From NCBI RefSeq assembly GCF_003234815.2, contig NZ_CP126279.1, forward strand, positions 124,001 through 188,000: a DNA stretch of 64,000 nucleotides, given 5' to 3'. Of this stretch, positions 7,704-16,463 are shown piece after piece (the first letter of the stretch is position 1; every line of letters begins with the position of its first letter). Made by a program: the position numbers and the translations under genes. Origin of the DNA: Curtobacterium sp. MCBD17_035. Its GTDB lineage: Bacteria > Actinomycetota > Actinomycetes > Actinomycetales > Microbacteriaceae. The notes beneath the pieces were generated by a model that worked only from the letters and a program-made list of their open reading frames with translations, was not told where the DNA came from and did not search any database.

Positions 7704-8270
7704 GTGACCACGCAGGCTGAGATGCGGGAGATTGCCGCTGAAGAGCGCGCCGATCTCGGCATCGGGCCGCGCGACAGGTTGGATCCGTACGCACTGTGCA
7801 AGCTCCACGGAATCAACGTTTACCCGGTGTCATCCTTCGATGGCCGAGGGGACCTGGACGCGGTGGTTCACTTCACGTTGGGACGGGCGAGCGCCTGGTC
7901 CGCTGCACTCATCCCCATCGGAAGTGCGCGCATCATCCTCGAAAACGACAGTCACGCTCCGGTGCGGCGCCGCTCAAGCATCGCGCACGAACTCGGGCAC
8001 TTCCTGCTCGAGCATCCGTTCGACGAGGTCCTTCTCGACGAGGATCACGAGCGGCAGTTCGACGCGAAGCAGGAGAAGGAGGCCAAGTACTTCTCCGGCG
8101 AGCTCCTCGTGCCGTTGAAGGCGGCTGAACAAGCCGCGTTCAACGGCTGGGACAACGCACGGGTGGCGCACGTGTACGGCGTGAGCGAGCAATTCGCGCA
8201 GATGCAGATGAAGGGTCAGCGGGTCCGCGCACAGCGCGCGGCACGCAACTTTCGGCGTTTCGCCGGCTGA
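7704..8270 (+). CDS. ImmA/IrrE-family metallopeptidase
   Basis: A 188-residue zinc peptidase of the ImmA/IrrE (COG2856) family. The HExxH motif is in SSIAHELGHFLLEH (about residues 91-104), and a third acidic ligand region follows (DEDHERQFDAKQEKEAKYF). Such enzymes cleave a partner XRE repressor upon a stress signal, as in ICEBs1 ImmA/ImmR and Deinococcus IrrE/DdrO. Cotranscribed with the XRE gene directly upstream. It could act as a damage or infection sensor controlling the operon to the left. Confidence 0.88.
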   Translation: MTTQAEMREIAAEERADLGIGPRDRLDPYALCKLHGINVYPVSSFDGRGDLDAVVHFTLGRASAWSAALIPIGSARIILENDSHAPVRRRSSIAHELGHFLLEHPFDEVLLDEDHERQFDAKQEKEAKYFSGELLVPLKAAEQAAFNGWDNARVAHVYGVSEQFAQMQMKGQRVRAQRAARNFRRFAG

Positions 8271-8290
8271 CACAACACGGGATCGGACAC

Positions 8291-8912
8291 GTGGAAACGC
8301 TGGGCGCAAAGGCTCACGTTCTGAACAGCATGCCCATCGACGAGGAGCTCGATGCCTACGCTGCCATCGTTGCGCCGAGCTCCTCGTCGCCGCTGCGCCT
8401 ACGACCAGGCGTCCCCCGCGGCGACGGCCGACTGGACGGGCTTCCAGCGGGAGTCGCAGCCACCTGGGAGTGGCACGACGGACAAGACGTCGGCGCCGAT
8501 TTCGTTCCCTACGCGCGATTCCTCCCACTCGAGGACGCAGCTCGGGGACGGCACGGCCATGCTCCAATCCCGCCGCGTTATCCCCGAACACCCCGACCAG
8601 CGACCAGGAGCGTCCTGGCTCGCGTTCGTCAGTGACGGGAAACTTGCGCACATCATCGAACACGGGCCGACCCTTGCTACGCAGGTCATGGTCTTCGACC
8701 CGAGCGGATTCATCGACGACTACCCCATCGTGCCCGTGGCCGAACTTGTAGGAATTTGGCGTACCGCGTCTGCGAGCGGAGCCTGGAGCTACAACGGCGA
8801 CACGTGGCGCATCGACCACCGCAAGTACCCGGACGAGCCGGCGCGGAGGCGGCTTCTCGTGTGCCGCGCGAGCCCTTCGATCGCAGCCGTCGACTCAATC
8901 CGCGGCGCGTGA
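8291..8912 (+). pseudogene. SMI1/KNR4-like protein, frameshifted
   Basis: The first frame (8291 to about 8545) contains LPAGVAATWEWHDGQ and ARFLPLEDA, the pattern of the SMI1/KNR4 fold. The conserved second half, LGDGTAML, then SWLAFVSDGKLAHIIEH and VPVAELVGIWRTA, continues in the next frame to 8912. One extra base around 8535-8545 separates them. SMI1/KNR4 proteins serve as immunity proteins in many toxin systems. This gene follows the ImmA/IrrE gene by 20 bases. The start is uncertain (GTG 8291 or ATG 8333). Confidence 0.55.
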
Positions 8913-9248
8913 AGTTGGGACGGACGCAGTGGTCTCTCGCCATCTGTCGCGCCGACGTCTCGTGCTTCGGGCTGACCGCGGTCACATCAATGACGGTGGA
9001 CCTCATCCGGATACATCTCCACCGTGGCGCGCCTGCTTCCAGCAGGAGCTCATTCCCCTCGCCGTCAGGAGTCAACTCAACCTGCAGCAGTCCCGAATCT
9101 GGCGGCAGGAACGTCGACGCGCGCTCGACACACGGACCTCTGCTGCCCTCGGTGCGCACTGCGGGGTGACTCCACGCGGCAGCCGGTTTCGCGTCGACGC
9201 GCGTCGAGCCGCACGACGTTGGCAGTACCGCCATTACCGCTGCTGCGT
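8913..9248. other. Intergenic region, no supported gene
   Basis: Several long open frames cross this stretch on both strands, but none has recognisable motifs, a ribosome site or local codon bias. It contains the 31-base sequence at 9064-9094 that recurs almost unchanged at 21820-21849. Confidence 0.5.
9064..9094 (+). repeat. Short near-identical repeat, copy 1
   Basis: Contains AACCTGCAGCAGTCCC preceded by GTCAGGAGTCAACTC. The same sequence with one gap and one mismatch occurs at 21820-21849 in the same orientation. Purpose unknown. Confidence 0.6.
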
Positions 9249-11543
9249 TTAACCGTCGGCCCTTGGGTCGTCCAGACGGAGCATGTCGAACAGAGATGCG
9301 ATGGCAGCGTTCGAATTGCCGCCGGCGTACGGATTCGGCAGGCGGCGTACATCACCGTCAGTGTCGCCATTTTCCGGCTCCGGCTCCGGCATCGTCTCGA
9401 TACGTTCTCGTAGGGCGTCCGTGTGAATGTCGACGTCGAGGTCACTGGCGACGCTTTCAAGCTCTTCGAGCGCTTCCATCATGCTCGACGGCGACGCCCA
9501 CGAGAGCGGGATGGAGTCCAGGTTGCTCTGCACTGCTTCGGAGACGGCGGAGGTGATGTGTATTGAGGCGATGCGTTGCCGAAGCTGGTAGTCGAGGTAT
9601 GAGAGCTCGCGGAGGTCGTCTGTGCTCGAGACCGCCAACGCGCCGACCGTCGCGGCGTCCTCGGCCCGTTCCCGCGACCAGTCCTCGTCGATGCCGTCGA
9701 GCAGCGTGGCCAGTTCGAACGCAGTGGCGGACGTCGGCTCATGACCCCACTCGAACTCGTCGTCTAGGAATTTCAATGCCGCCTCGAAAGCGGCCGTCAA
9801 CAGCGGCGCGGCTGACGGCGACAAGGAGCTCAGGATCCCTGCGACAACGACCAACGCTCCCATGCGTTCGTCGAAAGTTTCGCCGGCGATCCGAGACGCC
9901 GCCCTACTGCGCTCTGCCTGCTCCGCCGTCGTCAAAGCGTCACCAAGCAAGTCGACTGTCCGCTGTTCGACGGCTGCTACCTCGGTGTCAGCGAGCCCGT
10001 TCCCGTTGTCACGCGGCCGCTGCCGAAGCATGTACTCAACCTGGCGAGGCGACGACGCGTGTCGGAGCGCTGAAGCGAACAGGGTTGGCTCTTTGAGCCG
10101 ATCGAGGAGGAAGTCGCGACGGCTCGCGTCGAATAGAGCGACATGGGTGTCCCGGCCGAGTTTCGCGATCCGGATCCACGTCCCCTCGAGCATGCGCAGG
10201 GCGCGGGTGTACTCGCGCGGATCGTCGTCGGTGGACACCAGTCGTGCGACGGCGGGTTCCGGAAGGGAGCGGTCCGGGTCGATGGCAAGGTGCAGCACGA
10301 TTCGAAATGCCAGTTCCGTCAGCTGCGTGAAACTCCCCGACCAGATCGAGTCCGGATGATTCAGTGCATCGAAGAGCGTTGCATACAGGTCGTCGATCGT
10401 CGGGGGACGCTGCAGCAAGACTGACTCCAGCAGACGGGGGTTGAAGCCGGGATGGTCGACGACGTCGCGATAGCGGAGGTCGTCGGCGAAACCAGGGAGC
10501 ACGTCGGAGCCTTCGTAGGCGAAGTAGAGATGGTTGACCAGCATCTGTGCACGTTGGCTGCGGGTGAGCTCCGACAGCTGCACACGCACCGGCGTCTGCG
10601 ACGCGAGCGCGCGAGCGACGCGGTCATCGCCGCTGTGCAGTGCCGTGTTGAGCACCTGTTCTCGAGTGGTCATCACCAGCAAAGCGTTCCGCGTCCGAGA
10701 GCGCTGCAACGTCCGGATCAGCTGCCCGAGCTCGCTGCTTTCGTTCTTGCCAAGTTCGACAGTGGCGTTCTGGCCGAGGAAGTCGTCGTAGTAGAACACG
10801 ACCTTCTCTTCCGGCTCGCGGAGGTGACGCCATGCTTGCGCGATGTCGGACGTGAGCTGTACGACCTTGTACCCGGCCTCCCAGTGAGTAATCAGCAGCA
10901 TCTCCGCGAGGGTGCTCTTCCCGACGCCGGGCGGACCGGCGACGATGACGACGTGCTGCTCCCGCAAGGCGTCGTACGCCGACCCGTACGAGGGTGTGTG
11001 CACCCAGACGCGGACATGCTCTCGCACGCCCTGCATGAACGCTTCGTTGCGTTCCCACTCCCCGGAGCCGACGATGCGTTCGAATACTTCCGCACTGTTC
11101 AGCCACAGCTTGAAATGGCGGCGTTCGACGTCGTGAGCGGACGCCAACGCAGCGTTGATGCGTCCTCGCGTCCATACATAGCTGCTGTCCGACACAAGGT
11201 GTCCAAGTGCGCCGGCGATCTCGTCCACCCCGTCAGGAGTGAGGTCCGCGGAGGTGGCGAAGTAGTACCCCGACAGCGTCTGGCCTGCCTTCACAAACTC
11301 CGGATCAGTCGCCTTGACGAGTTCCTTCGTCGCGGCGGACGCCAGCGCCGTTCGGGAAGCGTCCGGGCGATGTTTGCACTGCGCGACGACGACGTCTGTT
11401 CCGGCGACACTGCGGCAGTCGATGCCGCCGTCACGGCCGACCGCGAACGTCGTGAACGCACGGCCGGTCTCCGCCTGCAGTAGATCGCGGATAAGGGCTT
11501 CGAAGTCGATCGGGGATAGCCCTCGGAAGTCGTAGTCCGCCAC
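9249..11543 (-). CDS. Mrr-type nuclease fused to a STAND-like NTPase (candidate anti-phage sensor)
   Basis: A 764-residue cytoplasmic protein. Residues 1-120 form an Mrr/PD-(D/E)xK nuclease domain (LSPIDFEALIRDLL; GRDGGID with Asp42; VAQCKH with Gln55 and Lys57). Residues 195-470 form a P-loop NTPase of the nSTAND3 kind: Walker A GPPGVGKST (203-211), Walker B KVVFYYDD (near 248-254). The C-terminal 280 residues are helical and probably the sensor. This order, effector-NTPase-sensor, is that of Avs-like defence proteins, in which recognition of a phage protein activates DNA cleavage. Single gene, GTG start, no obvious partner. Target unknown. Confidence 0.8.
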   Translation of the reverse strand: MADYDFRGLSPIDFEALIRDLLQAETGRAFTTFAVGRDGGIDCRSVAGTDVVVAQCKHRPDASRTALASAATKELVKATDPEFVKAGQTLSGYYFATSADLTPDGVDEIAGALGHLVSDSSYVWTRGRINAALASAHDVERRHFKLWLNSAEVFERIVGSGEWERNEAFMQGVREHVRVWVHTPSYGSAYDALREQHVVIVAGPPGVGKSTLAEMLLITHWEAGYKVVQLTSDIAQAWRHLREPEEKVVFYYDDFLGQNATVELGKNESSELGQLIRTLQRSRTRNALLVMTTREQVLNTALHSGDDRVARALASQTPVRVQLSELTRSQRAQMLVNHLYFAYEGSDVLPGFADDLRYRDVVDHPGFNPRLLESVLLQRPPTIDDLYATLFDALNHPDSIWSGSFTQLTELAFRIVLHLAIDPDRSLPEPAVARLVSTDDDPREYTRALRMLEGTWIRIAKLGRDTHVALFDASRRDFLLDRLKEPTLFASALRHASSPRQVEYMLRQRPRDNGNGLADTEVAAVEQRTVDLLGDALTTAEQAERSRAASRIAGETFDERMGALVVVAGILSSLSPSAAPLLTAAFEAALKFLDDEFEWGHEPTSATAFELATLLDGIDEDWSRERAEDAATVGALAVSSTDDLRELSYLDYQLRQRIASIHITSAVSEAVQSNLDSIPLSWASPSSMMEALEELESVASDLDVDIHTDALRERIETMPEPEPENGDTDGDVRRLPNPYAGGNSNAAIASLFDMLRLDDPRADG

Positions 11544-11750
11544 GGGGCAAATCTACGCGACCGCGTCGACCGGATGCACTTCGCTGTGACGGGGTTTGCA
11601 CCGGTGCCGTCTACGAAGGCCACCGAGGTTGCGAACGACTTCGGATGCGCGAGTCCCACCGCAGTCTCCAGGCGCCTCGCGACGGTCCCAGCCGTGGCCG
11701 CAAGGTCATTCGGCATCTCGCCAGCACTCCGGCTGACCAGGCCTTACTCA

Positions 11751-11866
11751 GAGAAGGGGAAAAACGGAGCAGGTCCAGGGGAGACTCAGACCACGACACC
11801 AAGCGAAGAGCTCGGCATCCGCTCAACTGCGCGGACCGCCGAGACCTGCAAATGGCCCGCCAGTGG
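11751..11866. repeat. Diverged 115-bp repeat, copy A
   Basis: Similar to 19741-19857 in the same orientation: shared blocks include GGGAAAA, CCAGGGGA(G/A)AC, GCATCCGC, CGAGACC(T/G)GCAAA and CCCGCCAG. The complement looks superficially like a degenerate tRNA, but the similarity between copies extends beyond tRNA-like bounds. The right end CCGCCAGTGGG equals the sequence at the 3' end of tRNA-Ser (1300-1310), so it may be an integration scar. Confidence 0.5.
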
Positions 11867-11918
11867 GGCTCCTAACGAAACTCCGTGAAACTGTTTACGA
11901 AACGTGTTAGGCCCTAGC

Positions 11919-11952
11919 AAGAAGGCCCCCGGATCCGTCCGGGGGCCTTCTT
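11919..11952. terminator. Bidirectional terminator
   Basis: A perfect stem AAGAAGGCCCCCGG with its complement CCGGGGGCCTTCTT around ATCCGT. It lies just beyond the stop at 11968 of the leftward ATPase remnant, so it would end that transcript. Confidence 0.85.
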
Positions 11953-11967
11953 CGTGCTCGCGCGTGG

Positions 11968-12983
11968 CTACGCAGCCGATCTGGCGTCGTCCGCTTCGGC
12001 AGCCGCGTCGAGCGCTTCCTGCGGCAGGTACTCGCTGTACTTGTCGCGCATCGACACGAGGCCCTGGTCTCGGTTGGACTCGTACTTCAGCGACGCCTGA
12101 ACGAACTTGAGTCGGTGCTCCGCATCGCCGATCACCTCCGCCCAGGTGCGGACGACGATGCGGTACTTCTTGCTGCTCTGCACCACGCCATGTGGGAGCG
12201 TCGTCTGTGTCCGCTGATCTTCGACCGAGCCGGTAACGTCATTGCCGATCAGCCAGAAGTCCCAGTGAGAGTTCGGCTGGTCGAAGCGTTCGTCGTTCGT
12301 GATCGCGCTCGCGTAGCTCCTGATCTGGCTGACGTCTTCATCTGTCAGCCTGTGGCTTGGACGCTTCAGTTCGATGACAAGGTGAGCGAACTCGTTCTCG
12401 CGCGTCTCAAGGCGTCGTCCGAGTACGAGGTCCGGGATTGCGTCCGAGCCGTCTTCTCGGAGTAGCGGTGAGCTGCCGGCGAGTTCGACATCGAGGCCGA
12501 GGAGCTTGAGGTGCTTCTTCAACACTTCGATGAGTCGCTCGTCGTCGCCGGTGATGCCCATTCCTCGCCGAAGAGCCATGTCTCGTGCGCGAGGATGCGA
12601 TGCAGTTGTCGCCGCTCGAGCATCCGTTTCTTGATGGCACGCTCGAAGAGCACGGCGTTGAGTCCGGAGAGGAACTCGACCCTGTTTCCGACTTCGCGTC
12701 CAAGTGAGATCAGTTGCGACAGCGTCGTGTGTTCGAGGACCTCCTTCAGTTCATCGATTCTCGCTTGCGGGAGCTGCGAGAAGTTGCGAAGGATGGGAAG
12801 CAACGCTTCTGGGTCCGTTTCGAAGGTCTCGCGGAGGAGGCTCAACGCGAGCGCCTTCGACCTCGTGGCCTTGGCTTCGTCCACGGTTCGCGCGGCTGCC
12901 ATGGCCCGGCTGGTCGGACCCGAGTCAGTGCGTTCTGCCGACAGGCCGGAACACCGCGACGACGGCCGATGTGGGCACACCAT
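11968..12983 (-). pseudogene. Remnant of a GHKL-type ATP-binding protein (C-terminal third, frameshifted)
   Basis: Only the C-terminal part of a large ATP-binding (HATPase-type) protein is recognisable. The upstream frame carries LPQARIDELKEVLEHTTLSQ, ERRQLHRILAHETWLFGEEW; the downstream frame carries ERLIEVLKKHLKLLGLDVEL and FAHLVIELKRPSHRL, then a stop at 11968. One missing base around 12556 separates the frames. The N-terminal ATPase domain is absent: similarity fades upstream of about 12915. Full-length relatives are large proteins of unknown function often found in variable islands. This copy must be dead. Confidence 0.7.
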
Positions 12984-13284
12984 TGCGGCCGCCGAGCAGG
13001 ACCGCCGTACGTGCGGCGTCGACGTAACCCGGAAGGCGCGCTGCCAGCCCGCACCGCGCCTCCCGTCTGCGACGCACGCGCTGGCTGGCTCGGCCAGGGT
13101 CTAACCGGCCGGCGCCGGGTCGACGTGCCGTCACTGACGACCCCGACCGAGGAGCACAAGTGACGAATGACTGGCCGCTGTCTTCGCAGAGCTTGAGGTC
13201 CGTCTCTGCTCGTGTCGAATCACTCACAATGACTGGCTGCGCTTCCGGGAAGCCTGTCCAGGCTCCTTGACGTACGGGCATTGT
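12984..13284. other. Intergenic region left of the linaridin cluster
   Basis: No supported gene, RNA or strong hairpin. It is the junction between the decayed defence island and the linaridin cluster. Confidence 0.5.
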
Positions 13285-13301
13285 GTGAAGGTAAGCTTCA
13301 C
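13285..13301. promoter_or_regulatory. Palindrome upstream of the HTH/DUF3887 gene
   Basis: GTGAAG-GTAAG-CTTCAC ends three bases before the GTG start. A site here would overlap the ribosome-binding region or promoter, so self-repression by the encoded HTH protein is a reasonable guess. Confidence 0.45.
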
Positions 13302-13303
13302 AT

Positions 13304-13915
13304 GTGTCCGACGACCTGTACGAACTCGCCACCCAGCTGTACCGGGATGTCGGCGGCATCATCGCGTCTCCTGTGCTGCAGGAAGCCGATCAGCCGCTCG
13401 ACCGGATCGCCGCGGTGCGGGCGCTCGGGGACCAGACCACGGCGATGCTGTCCGCCGCGGTCGTGGCCGCGCGGCGGTCCGGAGTCACCTGGCAGCAGGT
13501 CGGAGAGGTCCTGGGAGTCAGCCGACAGGCGGCGTTCCAACGGTTCGGCCGGCCCCAGCCGGTGTCGGGCCACGAAGCGGAGCCGCCGGTCGCTGCCGAA
13601 GAGGCTGTGGTCGAGCGTGCGACCACCGTCGTCGACGAACTGGCCCGCGGTTCCTGGCAGGCCGTTGTCGATCGGTTCGACGACGCGATGCGTGCCCGCC
13701 TCTCGGTGGACGGTTTGGCTGCGGCGTGGTCGCAGGTGGTGGACGCTATCGGTGCGTTCGACCATGGTGGTGAAACCCGGGTGTCACGCGCTTCCGGGTT
13801 TACGATCACGACCACGCCGCTCCGGTTCGAGCAGGACGAGTGCACCGCCCGGATCAGCTTCTGGGACGACGGTCGCATCTCCGGGCTGTTCATCCTGGCG
13901 GGATCGCCGTCGTGA
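13304..13915 (+). CDS. HTH and DUF3887 protein, probable cluster regulator
   Basis: A 203-residue protein. Residues 55-80 (GVTWQQVGEVLGVSRQAAFQRF) form a helix-turn-helix. Residues 105-200 match DUF3887 (RFDDAMRARLSVDGLAAAW, then FTITTTPLRFEQDE and the GRISGLFIL end), a cone-shaped NTF2-like fold thought to bind ligands. It is the first gene of a run whose stop overlaps the ABC ATPase start (GTGA). HTH-DUF3887 genes commonly head small ABC transporter operons in actinobacteria; here it may sense the linaridin or another substrate and control export. Confidence 0.75.
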   Translation: MSDDLYELATQLYRDVGGIIASPVLQEADQPLDRIAAVRALGDQTTAMLSAAVVAARRSGVTWQQVGEVLGVSRQAAFQRFGRPQPVSGHEAEPPVAAEEAVVERATTVVDELARGSWQAVVDRFDDAMRARLSVDGLAAAWSQVVDAIGAFDHGGETRVSRASGFTITTTPLRFEQDECTARISFWDDGRISGLFILAGSPS

Positions 13916-14571
13916 CCGATCTGCAGCGCACTCAGGGGAAGCCGATGGTCGACATCGACGGAGTCGTGGTCGTCGTGGACGACATGGTCCTGCTGCCGCC
14001 GACCAGTGCGTCCGTCCGCGCGGGGGAGGCGCTGGTGGTCCGAGGGCAAAACGGGGCGGGCAAGTCCACGCTGCTCAAGGTGCTCGCTGGAGTGCGCACG
14101 CCCACGGGAGGATCGGTGGCGATCGGCGGGGAACCGGTCGACCGCCGGGACCGAACACTCCGACGACGAGTCGCGTCACTCCTCGGGCTGCCACCGACCG
14201 CGCCGGACCTGACCGTCGAGGACCACGTGCGTCTCGTCGCGGCGACGTGGTTCCGCGAGCGGGACGTTGCTGAGGAGACTGCTCTCGGTGGGCTGGCGGA
14301 ACTGGGGTTGAACGGACTCCTCCGTCGGTTCCCGCACGAGCTCTCGTCGGGACAGCAGCAGCTCTTCGCACTTGCGCTCGTGCTCGCGCGACCGTTCGAC
14401 GTCCTCGTCCTCGACGAACCGGAGCAGCGGCTCGACGACGAGCGCGTCGGGGTGGTCGGCGACGTGCTCGCCCGCCGTCGGTCGGGTGGCGCGGCGATCG
14501 TCGTCGCGACGCACAGCTCGGCCCTGACGGAGCGCCTCGCCGACCGCGTGCTTGAGCTGGACCGATCGTGA
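13912..14571 (+). CDS. ABC transporter ATP-binding protein (linaridin export or immunity candidate)
   Basis: A 219-residue nucleotide-binding subunit: Walker A GQNGAGKST (about residue 44), signature LSSGQQQ, Walker B FDVLVLDEP, and a switch His in VVATHSS. It would energise the membrane protein encoded next. The GTG at 13912 overlaps the preceding stop, and its own TGA overlaps the next GTG, so all three are translationally coupled. In the cypemycin cluster transport is assigned to a single ABC protein, CypT; here ATPase and membrane subunits are separate. Confidence 0.88.
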   Translation: MTDLQRTQGKPMVDIDGVVVVVDDMVLLPPTSASVRAGEALVVRGQNGAGKSTLLKVLAGVRTPTGGSVAIGGEPVDRRDRTLRRRVASLLGLPPTAPDLTVEDHVRLVAATWFRERDVAEETALGGLAELGLNGLLRRFPHELSSGQQQLFALALVLARPFDVLVLDEPEQRLDDERVGVVGDVLARRRSGGAAIVVATHSSALTERLADRVLELDRS

Positions 14572-16046
14572 ATCCGCGTCTGCGAGCCGCGACGGCGATT
14601 TGGCGCGGGCGACAGCAACGAGCGGCCGGTGACCGTGCTTTCATCGCGTACTCGCTCGTCCTGTTCGCCCTCATCGTCGGCGCACCCGTGCTGCGAGCCG
14701 CCTGGTTGGCGGTCACCGAGCGGACCACCGCGGTCGCGATGACCGAACCGATCGCCGCGGTCACCGCAGCGGCAGTCGTGCTCGCGGTCTGGTCGACTGC
14801 ACTGATGGTGGGCAGGAGTCGCGGCCCCGCGGTCGCAGCGCCGTTCCTCGCCCACGCGCTGACGTCAAGTGACCTCCCCGGCCGGACCGCGTTCGGTCGG
14901 CAGACCCTGGTCGGGGTCGCAGCTCTGGCGGCCGTGGGTGGCGGCGCAGCGACGTTCCTCGGGGCAGCCTTGGCATTCGTCGGACTGGTGTCCGAAGGGA
15001 GCGCGCTCGGCTTCGCGGTGCGTGGTTTGCTCATCGGCGTGCTGACCGGACTGTGCTGGCTCCTCGGACAGGCAGCCCCGCGTGCAGCAGCGGTCCTCGC
15101 CGCGGTCCTCGCGATCGGGGCCGCCGCGCTCGCATTCCTCGGCACAAACGCTGCACCGAGCGCCTGGGCATGGGCCACCCCGACGGTCGACGTCCCGGGG
15201 ATCGTCGTCCTTGGAACGGTTGCGGTCGTTGGTGTCGTGGTGATGCCGTGGCTGCTCGACAGGATTCGCGGGGCAACCATCGCCGCACAGTCGGCCCAGT
15301 GGAACGTCGCGATCGCCCACGCGGTCAGCCTCGATTTCGCTGCCGCGTCCGAGTCATACCAAGCGCTCCCGACGGCAGGACGTCAGTTGCGCGCGGTACT
15401 CGACGGTGCGTCGCCCGTCGTGATGGTGTTGGTCCGTGACGCCGTCGGCGCGTTACGGACGCCGGCTCGACTCGTCGGCGGGGTGCTCACGATCGCTGCT
15501 GCCGGTCTGGCGCTCGTCCTCGCGGCGCAGAGTGTGACGGCAGCGCCCCTCCTCGGAGCGGTCGCCGCCGCCCTGGTGTACGTCGGGGCTGGCGCCTCGA
15601 CCCGCGGCGTCCAGCATGTCGCACAGGTGTCGCGCGACCAGCCCCTGTACGGCTTCAGCGACGGATCGTTGCTCTTCCTGCACAGCATCTTCCCCGTAGC
15701 GTTCAGCGTCGTCATCACACTCGCGTCCACGGTCGGCGTCGGCACGTTCGTCGCTGCCAGTTCCCTCGCTGCGCCGATCTGGGGGGCAATCGCGCTCCCG
15801 ACGGTCGTGGTCGCGGCGCGGGTCAGCAACGCCCTCCGGGGCCCCTCGCCGCTCTTCTTGATGACACCAGCACCGTCCGCGGTCGGCGATCCGATGCCGT
15901 TGCTTCGGATCCTCTGGGCTCTCGATGCCCCGCTCCTCGCGATCCTGGCGGGCTCATCGGCGGGGGCGGGATCCCTGCCGTCGGTCGTGGCGGTCGCCGT
16001 GGTCATCGCTCTCTTCCTGCTCGTCCGGTGGGCACGCCGAGGCTGA
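14568..16046 (+). CDS. Multi-pass membrane protein, partner of the ABC ATPase
   Basis: A 492-residue polytopic protein with roughly 12 hydrophobic segments (for example AVVLAVWSTALMVG, ILWALDAPLLAILAG) separated by short Arg-rich loops. It has no motif I recognise, but coupling to the ATPase by a GTGA overlap makes it the likely permease. Candidates for its cargo are the linaridin made from the downstream genes, or the same peptide during self-protection. Confidence 0.7.
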   Translation: MNPRLRAATAIWRGRQQRAAGDRAFIAYSLVLFALIVGAPVLRAAWLAVTERTTAVAMTEPIAAVTAAAVVLAVWSTALMVGRSRGPAVAAPFLAHALTSSDLPGRTAFGRQTLVGVAALAAVGGGAATFLGAALAFVGLVSEGSALGFAVRGLLIGVLTGLCWLLGQAAPRAAAVLAAVLAIGAAALAFLGTNAAPSAWAWATPTVDVPGIVVLGTVAVVGVVVMPWLLDRIRGATIAAQSAQWNVAIAHAVSLDFAAASESYQALPTAGRQLRAVLDGASPVVMVLVRDAVGALRTPARLVGGVLTIAAAGLALVLAAQSVTAAPLLGAVAAALVYVGAGASTRGVQHVAQVSRDQPLYGFSDGSLLFLHSIFPVAFSVVITLASTVGVGTFVAASSLAAPIWGAIALPTVVVAARVSNALRGPSPLFLMTPAPSAVGDPMPLLRILWALDAPLLAILAGSSAGAGSLPSVVAVAVVIALFLLVRWARRG

Positions 16047-16463
16047 CCGTTCTCCGTGGTGGACAGGTCGTTCTGCGTCTGTTAGCGTGCCAGCCATGGC
16101 ACCCTTTCAAGGGGGAGTGGTGCCAAAGGCGCGAGGCTCGTGGACCACGGCGGTCCAGGGCCCGGCGTCTGAAAACATGTCGAGCGGGGGCTTCGAGTGA
16201 TGTTCAGTACCGAGTGATCTCGACTGCAGCCGCGCTGATCGGACCCGCGCGTGCTCGTCATCTCGCACTCCGCCACGCCGAGCGTTGAGCCGCAACGCCT
16301 GACGTCCCGTCGCACCGCACGCTCCCCGTCGGTGCCTCCCGCGCGCCCGGATGCCGGTCGCGCACGCAGCGTGCTCCGACTGCGAGGCGCTGCCCCATTG
16401 CCACCTCCTCACGAGGTGCACCATGCCGGGACGACCGTTCCGGCACACGAGAAAGGGAATCCG
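16047..16463 (+). promoter_or_regulatory. Leader region of the linaridin precursor gene
   Basis: A 417-base gap before the precursor, the longest in the cluster. It must hold the precursor promoter, which I cannot pinpoint. A 6-bp inverted repeat, CACCTC-CTCAC-GAGGTG (16402-16418), lies about 45 bases before the start codon. A 34-codon frame (about 16096-16200) has no ribosome site or motif and I do not call it. Confidence 0.4.

Noticed and set aside
8710..9234. Minus-strand frame in the gap before the STAND gene
   Set aside because: No recognisable domain; first part is antisense to the SMI1-like gene. Kept only as intergenic DNA.
11751..11866. Repeat A complement as a tRNA gene (possible CTT anticodon loop)
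   Set aside because: Acceptor and anticodon stems can be drawn, but the T-arm is degenerate, position 37 is not a purine and similarity with copy B exceeds tRNA bounds.
16096..16200. Second small RiPP precursor before the linaridin gene
   Set aside because: The 34-codon frame lacks a ribosome site, a leader motif and Cys/Thr-rich core.
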